The notes beneath the pieces are model-generated. The model saw nothing but the letters and a program-made list of their open reading frames with translations, did no database searches and was not told the DNA's origin. Of a stretch of DNA of 64,000 bases, positions 9,437 through 22,480 are shown piece by piece. The stretch is from Ricinus communis. Taxonomy: Eukaryota > Streptophyta > Magnoliopsida > Malpighiales > Euphorbiaceae. The translations under genes were made by a program, and so were the position numbers. Where the stretch lies: contig NC_063264.1 in the NCBI RefSeq assembly GCF_019578655.1, positions 23,397,688 through 23,461,687 of the forward strand, in the 5' to 3' direction. How positions within the stretch are numbered: position 1 is the stretch's first letter; each line of letters opens with the position of its first letter.

Positions 9437-9437
<1 letters not shown>
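9248..9437 (+). other. GC-richer segment of unknown origin between two TA tracts
   Basis: About 190 bp of clearly higher GC than the surrounding DNA lie between two (TA)n runs. It stays open in one forward frame (residues such as CEPSALELDQSQELRSRCHF). Its position beside a plastid fragment suggests another organellar piece, possibly mitochondrial, but I do not recognise it. It is not the 23S-4.5S spacer that would follow the rRNA in plastid DNA. Confidence 0.35.

Positions 9438-9470
<33 letters not shown>
9438..9470. repeat. (TA)n microsatellite
   Basis: A pure TA run closes the GC-richer segment. Confidence 0.95.
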
Positions 9471-9472
<2 letters not shown>

Positions 9473-10379
9473 AATACTTAAAATTCATGCTAATATTTTT
9501 AATAAAATTTAAATAAATATTAATTATTTATAAAAAATTAAAATGATAGTAAATAATTATTCTAGATGTTTTATTGTATTATTGTCTTTATCATCATAAA
9601 AAATACAAATTAGATACAATTAATATAATTGATATAATAGGTCATGTTGGTATTTAATAAATATTATATTGAGTGATTTGTACATTAAGTTACTAGCTGA
9701 TATTTAATAGATTTTAAAAGAATTAATTACTAATTAAATATCAAACTTTACACTTTTTTATAATGTTATTCAATTATTTCAAAATTTTAAAATAAATATG
9801 TGTACTCTTAATTTATTTTCAAAAACACTTGCTGATAATTATTATTAAGATTTTACAATGAAAAAAATGACGTGGTAAATTAATTATGCTTACTAACATA
9901 AAAATTACACGGTTGATAAAAAATTTATTACATTTATATGTAAAATATGTCAAAGAATGCACACATGAGATTTTTAATGGTCATATTATTAATCTTGATG
10001 ACACAAGGATTAGCGCAAGGAATTATGAGAACGTAACTCACAACCTTGACCAGTGGTATTGATTGTTTGCTTGATGATCAAGTAGGACAAGACATAAATC
10101 CATGCACGTAAGAGAGAAATCATGTTTTTTCAATTAATCTAAGCATAATACAAGCAAGAATGCAAACGTTTTAATGTTTGGGACGCAAGCCTAGGATAAA
10201 CTAGTTTTGTTCATTCATAATTATTATTTTTTTAATAAACACAATCGACTTCTTGCATTATACTTTTTTACTGTAAAATTTTAAAGATTATTATCGAAAA
10301 ATATTTTTAAAAATAAATTAAATAATGAGTATTTATTTTAAAATTTTAAAACAATTGAATAGAATAATTAAAAAGTGTA

Positions 10380-10413
<34 letters not shown>

Positions 10414-11188
10414 TTCATGATTTAATTTGTAATTAGACCTTAAAAGAATAGCTACTTACCGTAGATCAAGAGACAATAATGTATGAAAAAAATATAGGTA
10501 TATATATATATAGAAACTTCTAAATGAAATAATTAAGAATTAAAATATTAATATAAAAAAAATTATTAATAGGAAAAAGTTAAGAATCATTTATAAATAG
10601 AAAGCATAATAAATAAAAAAATTTAAAAGTCTTTCTTAAAGTAGCAAATAGATAAATTTTCTTTGAAAAGATTTTTAAAATTTCCAAAAGATAAAAATAA
10701 AAAAAAAAAAAAAAATAATAGAAAATATTTTTAAAGTTTCTAAAACGTGTCTTAAGAGTTCCGGTATCCGCCAAAGCCTAATATATAGATGGGATTGCAG
10801 ATGAAGACCAACTAAATAATTTATTGGTAAAACTCAGTGTTGGTTTGACATCAATCTTTCTGTCTTGTATTGTAAAATTAATATTGTATGTAGATTTGTC
10901 CAAAATTATATATATATATATATATACACACACGACCTTAATTTATTTCTTGTAAACTGTTACTCATTGGAACATTTGGGCATATACTAATCAAAAGGTG
11001 ACATGGTCGAACACAAAATAGATTACTTATACACAATTTATCAAACTTATAAAACAAAGGGTGGTTTTATTCATCACTTTATTTCATTTTTGTTCTTTAG
11101 TGATCATACATAGAGAAATTTTTGGCAAATATATCCTTTGTTACTTCTGGACAACAAATAATTTGATGTCCTTCCATTGAAGTACCCA
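9471..11188. other. AT-rich intergenic DNA
   Basis: No gene seen. It contains a compound (TA)n(GA)n microsatellite at 10381-10413, a poly-A run near 10700 and a (TA)n tract near 10910-10926. Any polyadenylation region of the minus-strand RIP gene would lie just below 11188. Confidence 0.7.
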
Positions 11189-12064
11189 TCAAACCGCTGA
11201 TGACAGCTTCCTGATGAGATCTCCTTGGTATGGAAAAGGCCACAAGAGTCCCATCTTTGACTGCACAACTCCAACATTGGACACTTTCTCTGTGCTACAG
11301 TCTTCCTGTTGCAATTGTACTGGGAAAAGAAATTTATCGTTTACAGATGTCTGGATTGCAATGGAAATGACATAACAATTATCCTCTAGACTGAGCATGT
11401 CACATTTTGGATCAAGCCCTACGTTAAAATTGTCGAACAACATACCCTCAATGTATTGAAACCGCGCAGCCTCTGAAACCATTTGGATAATAACCAGAAG
11501 AGAAGGAGCAATATCTATTGTATTGTTGCTATGATAAGCGTAGAGTTTCGAGGCTGCATCATTTAATGGGTAGGTTCCCAATGTGGTATTCTCTCTATAT
11601 GCTCCTTCAGCCTCCAAACTATCGTAACTACTACCAAATGGAAGTCTGGTTTTATATGTATTATCGAAAAGTGGAGATGCATAGATATTATCAGCAACGT
11701 CTTTAAAGAAGTAGGAATCTGTTTCGATACTGAACCCAACAATGTTTGCATTAGTTCCATCCAGAGCCAGCGTTGTGTAGTGACCCACTTTCTCAAGCAC
11801 CGCCAGGACAAACCTGCTGTCGTCGTCCGCAGGCACTTGGGTCGGCAGCACTGGTATCGAATGGCTAACACTGCCACCTTCTGCTAACAACCCTCGTAAT
11901 CCGTCGATAAAGTTAGTGTAGCTATATCGATCATAACTGTCTACGTAAAATGTCAAGCTGCGCTAGCTTGCTGTTGAGGGTAGAATTACCCTAGCCGATC
12001 CGAAGACAGTAATAGGAGTCCAGCAAATAAACCATGCTGCCATTAGAGTGAGAGCCCGAGCCAT
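11189..12064 (-). pseudogene. Ribosome-inactivating protein, A-chain-type, with an early in-frame stop
   Basis: From ATG at 12064 the frame reads a hydrophobic signal peptide of about 24 residues. It meets TAG at codon 34 (11965-11963), then stays open for about 255 more codons to TGA at 11191-11189. The open part is a RIP domain, an rRNA N-glycosylase that removes one adenine from the sarcin-ricin loop of 28S rRNA. Counting from the codon at 11956, the family signature is present at about 156-173 (core SEAARFQYIEG) with the catalytic Glu162 and Arg165, and the second active-site Tyr is at about 111. The first active-site Tyr seems replaced by Asn (about 71), and the usual Trp near 194-196 is absent. 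No lectin B-chain follows, so it is a lone A-chain or type 1 form. Stop plus missing residues suggest a pseudogene or inactive homologue. Confidence 0.88.
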
Positions 12065-12065
12065 G

Positions 12066-12714
12066 TTGAAGAATTAAGAAGATATGGTCCTTGGCATCCG
12101 TAGTCATTCCCTTTCCCTTTTTATAAAGGAACCGATCCAGGCCCTTAGATATATTTTATTAATAAAATTTGTAAAATATTAAAATATTAGAAAAAACATC
12201 TAAAAAATTTAATTTATTGTTATCTTTTATGATATTATAGATAAATATTAAATATTAGAAATTATATTAAATATCTTTTATTAATTTAATTTTACAGTCA
12301 AAATAATAATAACGGTTGGATAAGTAACTAATTTATATTCAATTAAATATTAATTTATATTTTTTTACTATATAATTTACCCTTTTATCATTAACAATAT
12401 TATATATATAAATATTGCACCTAATTATTATTTGATAATCATGAATGATAAACATCTGCCATACTTATTTATTCATGTGTAGCAGTCCCATGTGTTAAAC
12501 GTATGCCACTAAAGGCAAAACATAATAATAAAAGTAGAAGCTTGCATGTCATGTTTTTCTCTGAATAATTTTAAAAAAATATTTTTATATATTGTGTTTA
12601 CGTATTTAAAATTAAATTTTTATATTACTTTATAAAAAATTCGAGTCTTTATTCATAAAAAGAAAAAAAATAACTCTTTCGTTGCTTATAAATTTTTTAT
12701 TTATTTATTAAAGG
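12066..12714. other. RIP upstream region and AT-rich intergenic DNA
   Basis: No gene seen. On the minus strand CTTTTTATAAAG-like sequence near 12116-12126 is a possible TATA region for the RIP gene, about 55 bp before its ATG. The rest is AT-rich without recognisable structure. Confidence 0.5.
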
Positions 12715-12860
12715 GCCAACAAGCTATGCACTATACAATAGGAGATAGTTATTTTTGTATACTTGCTATAAAGGCAGAAATACATATAGGGCGGATGAGA
12801 AAACTCGATCTCGAGACCTCTCACTTCCAAGAGCAAAACGCTATTACCACTTGAGCTGAA
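12715..12860 (-). mobile_element. tRNA-derived SINE-like fragment
   Basis: On the minus strand from about 12858 the sequence CAGCTCAAGTGGTAATAGCG resembles a tRNA A box. It is followed about 30 bases later by GAGGTCTCGAGATCGAGTTT, which resembles a B box. A unique tail and a T/A-rich end follow. This head is much like the tRNA-like part of plant SINEs. A real tRNA cloverleaf is not formed. The boundary at the 3' end is uncertain. Confidence 0.45.
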
Positions 12861-12866
12861 CATTAA

Positions 12867-13074
12867 ATATTAGTTACTTACAAGCTACCAGCTATGAAAG
12901 AGAAGATATATATACTAGCATCCGCTTCTATTATATAGATGAACACTTATTCGCCTTCTCTTAACATATAATATATATAAGGTTTCTTTTTATTTCACCC
13001 AATATTTCTTTTAATTCTTAAAAACACTTCATCTAATAATAATTAATATTGAATATTGTTAAAATCTATCACCG

Positions 13075-13129
<55 letters not shown>

Positions 13130-15690
13130 TTAATTTTATCATCTATAGATAAAATTAAAAGTAAAAAAATATACTAAAAACAATCCGTATCCATTATTTA
13201 AAACTATGTTCTTCTCAAGAAAAAAAAACTACTACCCCATATTTAAAATTTTAAATTACATTTCTAATTGATAAGGAAATAAATATTTATTTATTCAATT
13301 GGATTAATCCAAAAAGGATATATTTGTCTTTTTACAATCACATCTACACTTCTTTCATGTGCGCAAATTGAGATCTAAAGATGCATGTAAGAGAATTTGT
13401 TTCTTTGACTTTATAAAAGATTAGTGTATGATTATCTTATGTTCAAATTATTGTATGAATTGTGTTGTCTCACCTGTTGTTTTTTTATGTTTCTTTTTAT
13501 TTATAGTATGGATAAAGAAGAATCCTCATAAAACCCTTATAAAATTATTATTTATTTATTTAAATTAACCAATATAGTAATTTATTAATTGATTTATTTT
13601 AAATTTTTTAACCAAATAATTGAATCAAAAAATTTTTTTAAAAAAATCTTGATCTTGTTAATGAAAAATCCATCGGTAAATTGAGAATATAAAACCTAGA
13701 AAAAAAGAAAAATGGTTTTGCCTTATTCGGTTCTTTAAGGATATAAATAAATTTAAAAAAACAAAAACTAAATTTCTAAAAGAACTTAAAATATATGAAC
13801 TATAATTGGATACAAGAAACCATGAGAGCCATTTATGGATATGCCACCAAATTATTCTTTGACAATGATCTATGGTGGATACATACATTTAGCTTTTCAG
13901 GTCAGATTTTATCACTATTTTTTATATACTCAACTCATTAAAATATTCTTAAAATTAATTAATTATTTTATTTTATTTTAATTATATATGTAATTAATTT
14001 AATTTTTTTAATTTTAATAGAATTAATTAATTATTAAGCTAATTTAATTATAACCATATCATAATCCTAGACCTATAAGAATTGAAGTCAAAAGTTAGAA
14101 AATTTCTTTTGATACTTTTGATTTTATATTTATTTTTAAAATCTAATTATTCATTCAATTTGTAAAGTATATAAACACTTGAGTTGGCAAATAAAAATAC
14201 TCATTAAATAGTTAAATTGTTTTAATAAAGTAAAAATCATACCTTATTAACTAGAAGATTTGGCCAAACATCAATAATTAAACTCTTGAAAATTTTATTA
14301 AAATTATTTATTATTATTTTTATAATATTTTAACCTATTTATAAGGTGGGCACTCGTCTGATTTGTAAAATAAAGTAAATTATAATTTGAATACAATAGG
14401 CTGAGGCATTAATAGTAATTTTCACCAAAATTTAAATTTTTTTGTTTTACAATTTAATCACTTTAATTAACGAGAAATTCACATATTATAAAAAAAACAA
14501 CTAATAAAAATAATAATTAAAAAGAAACATATAATATGTTAATTTTTTATTAATAAAATAACTAAATTATAATTATAATTAAATAATTAAAATAAAATAA
14601 GTTACAATTTAACAAGAAACAAATATAAAATCAAGTGATTACTGTTATAATTACTTGTAAATGAAACAAGCAAAACTATGAACTAACCATTCTCAACAAA
14701 GTTAACCCAAGAAACAATAACAAGTTCTTATACCAACTACAGGGCTTATTACTTCAACAGCAAAAGATTTAGAAGAAGCTTTGAAATTAATCCAATAAAG
14801 TTTTGAATAATTTTTACTTGAACATCAAATGAGCCATCCTATGACAATATATTAATGAACCCAGAATTCTTTTTTATTTTTCTTTTAAAAAAAAACATAG
14901 AAAACCTGAAATATATTTGCAGAAACTCATTTCATATTCATTGATATTATAACTTAAAAATTGAATAATATATAGAAATTGGCTGAAAGCTTGTTCAAAG
15001 AGTGTGATTTTTCTATTTTGCTATATTTTTATTTACTAACAAAAGAAGTACATATTAGAAAAGAAAATCTCATTTCTTCTGTCTTTCTTTTGTTTTTTGA
15101 ACACTGTAAATGTCTGATAGTTAAAAGATAATTGTTTTGGCATTGTCCTTATTTGTTCTTAATCAGTCCTCACCCCAACAATTCGTATGAGTTTCCAGCT
15201 TATTATAAGGGTTTGGATTATTGCTGTTTACCAGAAAAAACTGAAATGAGTATTCTGATTCATTAACTGAATGAGTTACAGAATACAAGAGCTCATATAC
15301 CCTACTTAACTGAGTCAGATACCTGAAGGAATCTACTCTTAACTAATAAACAGTCAACAATTAGATAAAAATTACTGTGGCCAAATCCTGAACAACACCT
15401 TCAGTTCAATAGGCCTAGAATTGAAGAGCTAAATCTTGAACGGAGTCAATTTTCAAGAAGATTGGAGCTGAAATGAGCATTATAACTGTGGTCAACATTA
15501 GAATAATTTCAAGAAGTTTGGATATGTCAATCAAATTTCTTCTTGAGAAAACTCAGAAACATCTAACAGTTTTCCTTAAAAGCTAGTATTTTCGCAGTTG
15601 AACCTCTCCAAAACTCAAGTTCAGAACCTGATGCTACTTCTTAATGATCATATTTCCTCAAGGCCTGAAACCTCTGCTTATTGACCTTCA
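12867..15690. other. AT-rich intergenic DNA
   Basis: No gene supported. It holds a (TA)n tract at 13079-13124 and long AT-rich stretches. The right part (about 15170-15690) is less AT-rich and probably belongs to the 5' region of the Copia remnant that follows, but no LTR pair could be found. Confidence 0.6.
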
Positions 15691-15699
15691 CCCCATATC

Positions 15700-18160
15700 A
15701 GCTCAGACTTATGCTAAAATGGCTGGTATCAAAATTTTGTAATTCTGCTTTCACTTTAATGCTTCAACTTTTCATGATCATCAAGTGCAAAAAACTAGTC
15801 ATATTCCTTGGATAGTGGACACTCATGCATTCCTGTCACTAACTGTTACGTGCAATTACCTGATGGCATGAAAGCACTGTTACTCCTCCTTTGATCCCTG
15901 ACAATATGCTACTGATTCCTTCTCTTTCATTCAATCTAATACCAATTAACAGATTAAGAGCAACAAACAAGTTCTGTTTTTCTGTTTGTCAATGAATTCT
16001 GTCTAATCCAGGTCCTCTCACTGCGGATGACTATTGAACTGGCTAGACTTACATATGCACCTCAATTACTGAAAAACTTTCATCAAAGGATACTACATAA
16101 TTTCAATTTCCTCTTTAAGCATGATAATGGGACTGAATTTCATCTTCTAGATATCTATGCTCTTAATGGCATCTTACATCAGACCACTTGTGTGTATGCT
16201 TCCCAACAGAATGAGAGAAAATATGAACATCTTTTGGATGTCGCCAGGGCTTCATTGTTTCAGGCTTCTACCTCTGCAATTTGGGGTGATGCTGTCCTGA
16301 CAGCAACATACTTGATTAACAGAACACCCTCATCTTTACTCCAAAATATGTGTCTTATCAAAAAAAAGATTTCCATAAACCTCATTTATACTCACCTTTA
16401 AGAGAGTATTTGGTTGTTTATGTTTTTCTGCCAGCATTTCCTCTTTTAGGAAGAAATTTGATTCTAGGTCAAGAGATTGTACATTTCTAGTATATCCTGT
16501 GGGATATCTCTAGGGTTGTTCAGTTTATTGAAGATGTATTTCCTTATGCTACTTTTCCATTCCACTTCTGTCAGTTCAGATATCATAAACAGTCAATCTG
16601 TTCCTCATGTTCCTACCCTTCTCATATGATTCCCATACAGGACTTTCTTCAGTTTCTTTCACACATAATGATCATCCTACATTCACATTTCATTTAATCC
16701 ATTGTCATCATCTCCTACTCATTCACCTTTTCAACTTGGAAAAAGTACAAGAAAATACTAGATTGCCAGAATATCTTAAAGACTATCAACATTCATTACT
16801 ATCTAATTCTCAAACTAACTTCTATTCCACATCTCATCTCATTGCAAATCATGTTTCTTATTTTCAACTTTCTCCTGAATACAAACATTTTTTACTTGCT
16901 GTTGCATCTAATTTTGAACCAACAACTTTTTCACAAGCCATATAATATGACCATTGGAAAGTAGCAATGTAAGCTGATATTGATCCTTTGGAAGAGAATA
17001 AGACTTGGAAATTATTTCCTCTACCACAACGCAATAATGTTATTGGGTCTAAAATGGGTTTATAAAGTTAAATTCAATTGTGGAAGATCTTACCATTAAA
17101 AAAAAGGTATAAGGCTAGACTAGTAGCCAAGCACAGTAGTGTCAGGTTATTCTTAGCTTTAGCTGCTATTAAAAGTAGTTTTTGCCCAGGTAGATACAAA
17201 TAATGCATTCCTCAATGGACGTCTCTCAGAAGATGCCTGTATGGAACTACCTGAAGGCTACCATAATTCAGGGGAGAATCAAAGTGAATCTGGTAGCAGG
17301 AAAGGGGCGAAAATAGTTTCAGGCTTCAAAACTCACCCTATGGATTAAAGCATATTTCTAAGTAATGAAATGCAAAATTTATTGAGTGTCTGTTGGCAAA
17401 TGGATTAAATCAGTTCAAAGATGATTACTCATTGTTTGCAATAGTAAATGGAGATTTCATTGGTCTCTTAGTCTATGCAGATGATACTGTAATTGCATGA
17501 TCAAGTAATGTAGTTGTGAGCAACTCAAAGAGACACTAAGATTCATATTTAAACTGAAAGATCTAGGAGACTTGAAGTATTTCATTGGACTAGAGATTGC
17601 CAGATCAAAAAATGGGAAGTTAATTATTGTATCTAAAATCCTAAACAGACCCGGTATCTGCTATGTTGTTCAAGAATTATCTCAGTTCATGGACAAGGCT
17701 ACTCAAGTGCATTTTCTATGTACTGATTTCAGAGTCCTGACACTTGAAAACTGCTCCAGGACAAGGAATTTTATCTCTGCAAAGTCAAAGTTGCAAATTG
17801 AAGGCTTATAGTGACAGTGACTGAGCAGGCTGGGCTGAAACAAGGAGATCTTTGACAGGTTCTTGCATGTTTCTTGATGAATCATCAGTGAGCTGAAAAT
17901 CAAAGAAACGAAGTCTTGTCTCCTGGAGCTCAGTAGAAGCAAAGTATAGAGCAATGTCTGGAACAGCTTGTGAAGTAACATGGATCATAATCAAGCTGTT
18001 GAGATTAATCATTCAATCTTTTCTGTTACTGTTGAGTAGAAGTACGTAATCATTTATCATTGAATATAATACTTCTATATATGCATACTCCTTTACAAAC
18101 TTGATGAGCTGCACTCTACTGAAGCCATCAAGCTAATGGAAATGGGGCATAAAGATCAAT
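15700..18160 (+). mobile_element. Decayed Ty1/Copia retrotransposon
   Basis: Pieces appear in Copia order on the plus strand. A protease-like PWIVDTHAF lies near 15810. An integrase core at 16027-16350 has HDNGTEFH, GILHQTTCVYASQQN and AVLTATYLINRTPSSLL. A reverse transcriptase remnant has LVYADDTVIA near 17470-17500 and KYFIGLEIARSKNGK at 17572. An RNase H end near 17800-18000 includes LKAYSDSD, RRSLTGSCMFLDESS and SSVEAKYRAMSGTACEVTWI in shifting phases. Many stops and frameshifts break it and it cannot encode a working polyprotein. No LTRs, primer site or target duplication were recognised, so the ends are approximate. Confidence 0.85.
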
Positions 18161-20126
18161 GTGCATAGGACCTAATATCTGCATGTGGCTTTTGATAATC
18201 TTTCTTCTTCTTTTTTCTTTTTTTCCTTTTCTCTGCTATGTCCAATATACAAGGAGGAATCCAACAAAAGGGATTCTATCCAGCTGGGAATATCTTTATG
18301 AGATATTAATCATAATTGCCTTAGATGCATATAAGCTTCAAAAGCAAGAATTATTTAAAGGTCAGGATTTCAGATCAGATGGAAAGAAAAAAAATAATAA
18401 GAAGAAGGAAACTCCATTCAGTTCATCTTATCATATAGAGTTTTAAACAATTCTGGAGAAAGATATAAGACACAAGGCAGAATATATATATATATAATTC
18501 TGGCTAAATTATGAAGCATGCAAAACATGAAACATGCACTGTCTAAAACCATTCTTATCTTCAGTAACAATTAAACAAATATTATAAGGACCCCAATCAT
18601 CACAATGAGGAGCTTAATTACTTTGTACCCCCTTAGAAAGATTTTAGATCAGATCCACCATCTAAAAGCTATGTGATTAGAGTTTCTATTCAGTTTTTCA
18701 CCATTGAATATCAATTTACATTCATTTTAGGACTTTTCTAACTTTCTCAAATATACACTTTAGTTCTCATTTTACCCTTTAATCCCTTAACTAACTCTTA
18801 ATTTCTTCACAATTATACCTTAGTCTAGCTCGGAATATCGTTCTTATGTTTGGTTGAAATCCATAAAAGAATTTTTTTCATTTGAAAAAGAGACACGAGA
18901 GATAAAATAAAATAGAAATAATAAAGTTGAAAGAGATATTTTTATATTATGTAATGTATTGATTTTCTAATGTGGAATTCGTTTGGAAATTTTACCTATT
19001 TTGTTAAAATTTAGTTTAGTTATAACTAATTCTATATAAATTTAATTATGTAGAATACTAAATTAACTTTCGCTCCATTTAAAGCATTTAAATTTTAGAT
19101 TTACAAATAAATTCCATTAATTTTTTAAATTTCAACCAAACACTAAATGTGAGAGTCATATCTCACTCAAAAAGAAAAACTTCTGAAATTATTAGAATAA
19201 TGACTAATGAGTCATTATATAAATAGTATTAACTAATTAAAAATTTATAAAATGAAAACAAAAGTGACTAAATCCATGACATGATCCACAAACAAAATAA
19301 TTATATAATTAATCATTATATATCTCATTACCCTTTTTGTTAATCCAAAACATAAAAAGAGAAAAAGATGTTATTTCAATTAAGTTTATCTTTTAACAAG
19401 CAAGAATTCAATTGTATATTTACTCAAAACAAAAACAGACCAAGAAAACTTTACATTTCACCTCCCAATTGTTAAAAATAAAAACAAAGAATAATTCCAA
19501 CCTTTATAGCAAAGATGGGAACATGTGGGTCAAAAAGGATAATTTACCCTCTTAAAGTAATGGAGAATTACTTTAGCATCATCTTAGTTTCATGATTAAT
19601 CCTCCTACTACACCAACAGCAGTACTCTTAGGCTGATCAATCCTTCAAATGCAGCAAGTACTCCAACTACAACTTATTCCCACTAGGCTAGGCATGTGAT
19701 ACCAACCAAAAATCTGTTTAGCAGTTGCTTTCTTTCTTTAATTAGGATATTTATTTAATGTCAAAAAGGCTTTTGGACCCTTTTGATATGCTTTCCCTAT
19801 TAACCATACTTTCAAAAGCATGCCACCTAACAATACCCTATCATAGAAATTATTAAAGGCTTACTTCATGTAATGTCACCACAAACTCAAATTAACAATA
19901 TAAAAAAGAAAGGAAAAAAAAAATGTCCCCTTGCCCTTCCTTTACTTGTTCTTGCAACCAACCCTAACCTAATAGGTTAATCATATGTTTATTCTTTTAA
20001 ACTCGAGACATAATCATGTTTTAAAATGACCCCATTTGCCAATTGTGCATAAATGATTAATTTTTTTGATTAAATCTCATACATGATAATCTTTTTCCTT
20101 CAAAGCCCCATCTTCATATCATATAC
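18161..20126. other. Intergenic DNA upstream of the OVATE-family gene
   Basis: No gene supported; the frame at 18159-18446 has no family features. A (TA)n run lies near 18485-18497. The last few hundred bases before 20127 would contain the OFP promoter, but no single clear TATA box could be chosen. Confidence 0.5.
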
Positions 20127-20606
20127 TTGGAGGATATGAAGAAGCAGAAGCTTCAACAAAGAGGATGCAAGGCCTTGTGTTGCAGTAGTTGCAGCAGGCT
20201 TAGTGTCTCTTCTTCTGAGGAAGCTGAGAGCTCCGCTTCCAACCATCGTTACGCATCCATTTCAAGTCTTGCACATGCCATGGTCCAAGAAAGACTGGAT
20301 CAAATGATTAAAGAAAGGCCGCAACAAGAAACAAGATACCATAAAGAAAGAAGAAGAGCAAGAAGTAATGAAGGAATCAAGTTTGTAGTAATGGTAGCAA
20401 TGGAGAAGAGTTCCCATGATCCAAGACAAGATTTTAGAGAATCAATGGTTGAAATGATCATGGCAAACAGGTTAGAAGAACCTAAACAACTTCGTAGCCT
20501 CTTGAATTATTACATGTCAATGAATGCTCAAGTTTATCATGGAATTATACTTGAGGTTTTCCATGAGGTTTGCTCTGATTTGTTCTTCTGTTGTAAATGC
20601 CATTAA
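20127..20606 (+). CDS. OVATE family protein (transcriptional repressor)
   Basis: An intronless 159-codon frame. The N-terminal half is Cys/Ser-rich (a [13 protein letters not shown] stretch) and then basic (residues about 60-80). Residues about 86-147 form the C-terminal OVATE domain: [21 protein letters not shown], then [20 protein letters not shown] and a [17 protein letters not shown] end. OVATE proteins act in the nucleus as repressors and bind KNOX/BELL homeodomain and TRM proteins, shaping organs and secondary walls. The protein is short for the family but many members are small. The ATG at 20127 is the first in frame; a second at 20136 is equally possible. The reading is clean, so it is probably functional. 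Confidence 0.9.
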   Translation: MEDMKKQKLQQRGCKALCCSSCSRLSVSSSEEAESSASNHRYASISSLAHAMVQERLDQMIKERPQQETRYHKERRRARSNEGIKFVVMVAMEKSSHDPRQDFRESMVEMIMANRLEEPKQLRSLLNYYMSMNAQVYHGIILEVFHEVCSDLFFCCKCH

Positions 20607-22480
20607 TAATATATTTACATAACCAATTTGAAAGGGTTTATTAGATTCATATTACTCTTGACCAATATGCATGCATGTAATGGAAGTAACTTCAAGCATA
20701 CCCAAGTGAGAAAAAATAAAAGGTCATGTGTTAATATGTTGCAATGCTGCACCAATATTATTCAGTATGAGTCTTAAGAAAAAAAGACCATTATTATTTT
20801 ATTCAGGATGAATCTAATATGTTTTATGTTAATTCCATTTACAGTATAAAGTGTGTATTGGTGGGTATTGTTGCTTAAAATTAAGTATATATATGTATAC
20901 TATGGATAAAAGGAAAATAATTCATACAATAACTTATTACATAAAAAGTATTGTAATGTCTAATTAAATATTTTATACAATAAAATCAAAAATGACTAGA
21001 GTGGTGGATGGTATCTCCTATATAAAGAATAAGAATCTAATTAGTCATTACAGAATTACTCATATAATGAGTTATTACACCTACTATTACTATTCCAAAG
21101 AACATCTACAAATATAAGATCTTCTATTAGTATTTTGTTTTGGACTGCATGAAAGTTTATTCACAAGACCCACTTTTCATCATTGTTGATTTCATTACAT
21201 TTTTTGTTTAAAATATACAATGATGGAAGTATTTATTTGAATTGAATGAAATTAAAGATTGATACTTCAATAAAACTTCCATAACCCCAAGCTGAATAAG
21301 AGAAGAAGGGACCATGAGATGAGTGAGTATTTTGAATCTAAAAATTTTCATGATTAGATGATTTTCTTTCTTTAAAATGAAAGACTAATGCCTTATTTGT
21401 TGTGTAGAAGTGTGAAATCTTAGATGTTGCATGTGTTTGGTTAAAAAGGAACAAAGCATGGTTGTTTTAATCATATGCATGCATTAGCCTAATACTCAAA
21501 TCACCCTACCTACTTTTGTCCCCTCACATGATAGAAAGGGGTTCAATTAAACTTGTCTAAAAAGTTTTTGTAAGAAAAGAATATTAAAAAGTTCTTGTTG
21601 GGCTAATTTAGTGATTAGTTGTCTTCTAATTAGCAACAATCTGAACGATGAACTAAATCCAATTCTAATTAGCAAAAATTTGAGCCCATCACCTTGTTAT
21701 CTATTGAATTACACGATGCTATGTGGTATTATTATTAATTATTGAATTCGTATTATTTTTTCAATCATGCAATTAGTTGTAATATATAATCTAACCCATA
21801 TAAATGCTATATTTAATATATAATTTTTAGATTGGCTTAGTCTACCTCGCTATTTATAAATACGACTAATTAAATGTTATCAATATCATATAATATTATT
21901 TATTAAGTATTTTCTTTACTACTGAATTATTATGTACCATTAAATATCCAAAACAAAAAAAGAAACAACCAATGTAAAGACAATAATTAATAAATAAGGT
22001 AGATTAAATTTATCTAAAATTTCTTCATTTAATAATATAATGTGTTAACGTTGAATTCAATTCAATTTATCAATGGATAATATGATAGACTGAAATTATA
22101 TAAAAAATAATTTTTTAATTAGTAATATTTTTTTTGTACCTCCCAAACAAAATTCAATGTGAATTTTGTTGAAAAAAGAGATCCCATAAAAGAATATACG
22201 AAAATTCCCATATAATAAATAAAACTCCCAATTTGATATTAAGGTGTATTCATTATGAATTTTGTTGAAAAAAAAAAGATCACATAAAAAAAATATGAAA
22301 ATGCTCATAAAATAAAACCCTCATTTCGAAATTTAAAGTGTATTCGCAAGAGTTAAGCTATTTTTAAATAGAATAATTTCAGGAATTGAAAATCTAACTT
22401 TTTGATCTTAGAATAGATAAAAGGTCAAGTTTGGTTAAAAGAAGAAAACAATAATTAATAATTAAGATCTCCATAATCGC
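20607..22480. other. Intergenic DNA
   Basis: No gene seen. The stretch 22120-22320 holds a weak direct repeat around GAATTTTGTTGAAAAAA, once near 22161 and again near 22256. Confidence 0.55.

Noticed and set aside
9254..9481. 75-codon frame ending in Ile-Tyr repeats
   Set aside because: The tail is a translated TA tract, there is no real start or promoter, and the source is probably organellar.
11189..12064. Two-chain (type 2) RIP with a lectin chain
   Set aside because: The frame ends right after the A-chain-like domain, and the DNA beyond (lower coordinates) is AT-rich with no lectin repeats.
12795..12860. A true tRNA gene
   Set aside because: Box-like sequences are present but the cloverleaf arms do not pair.
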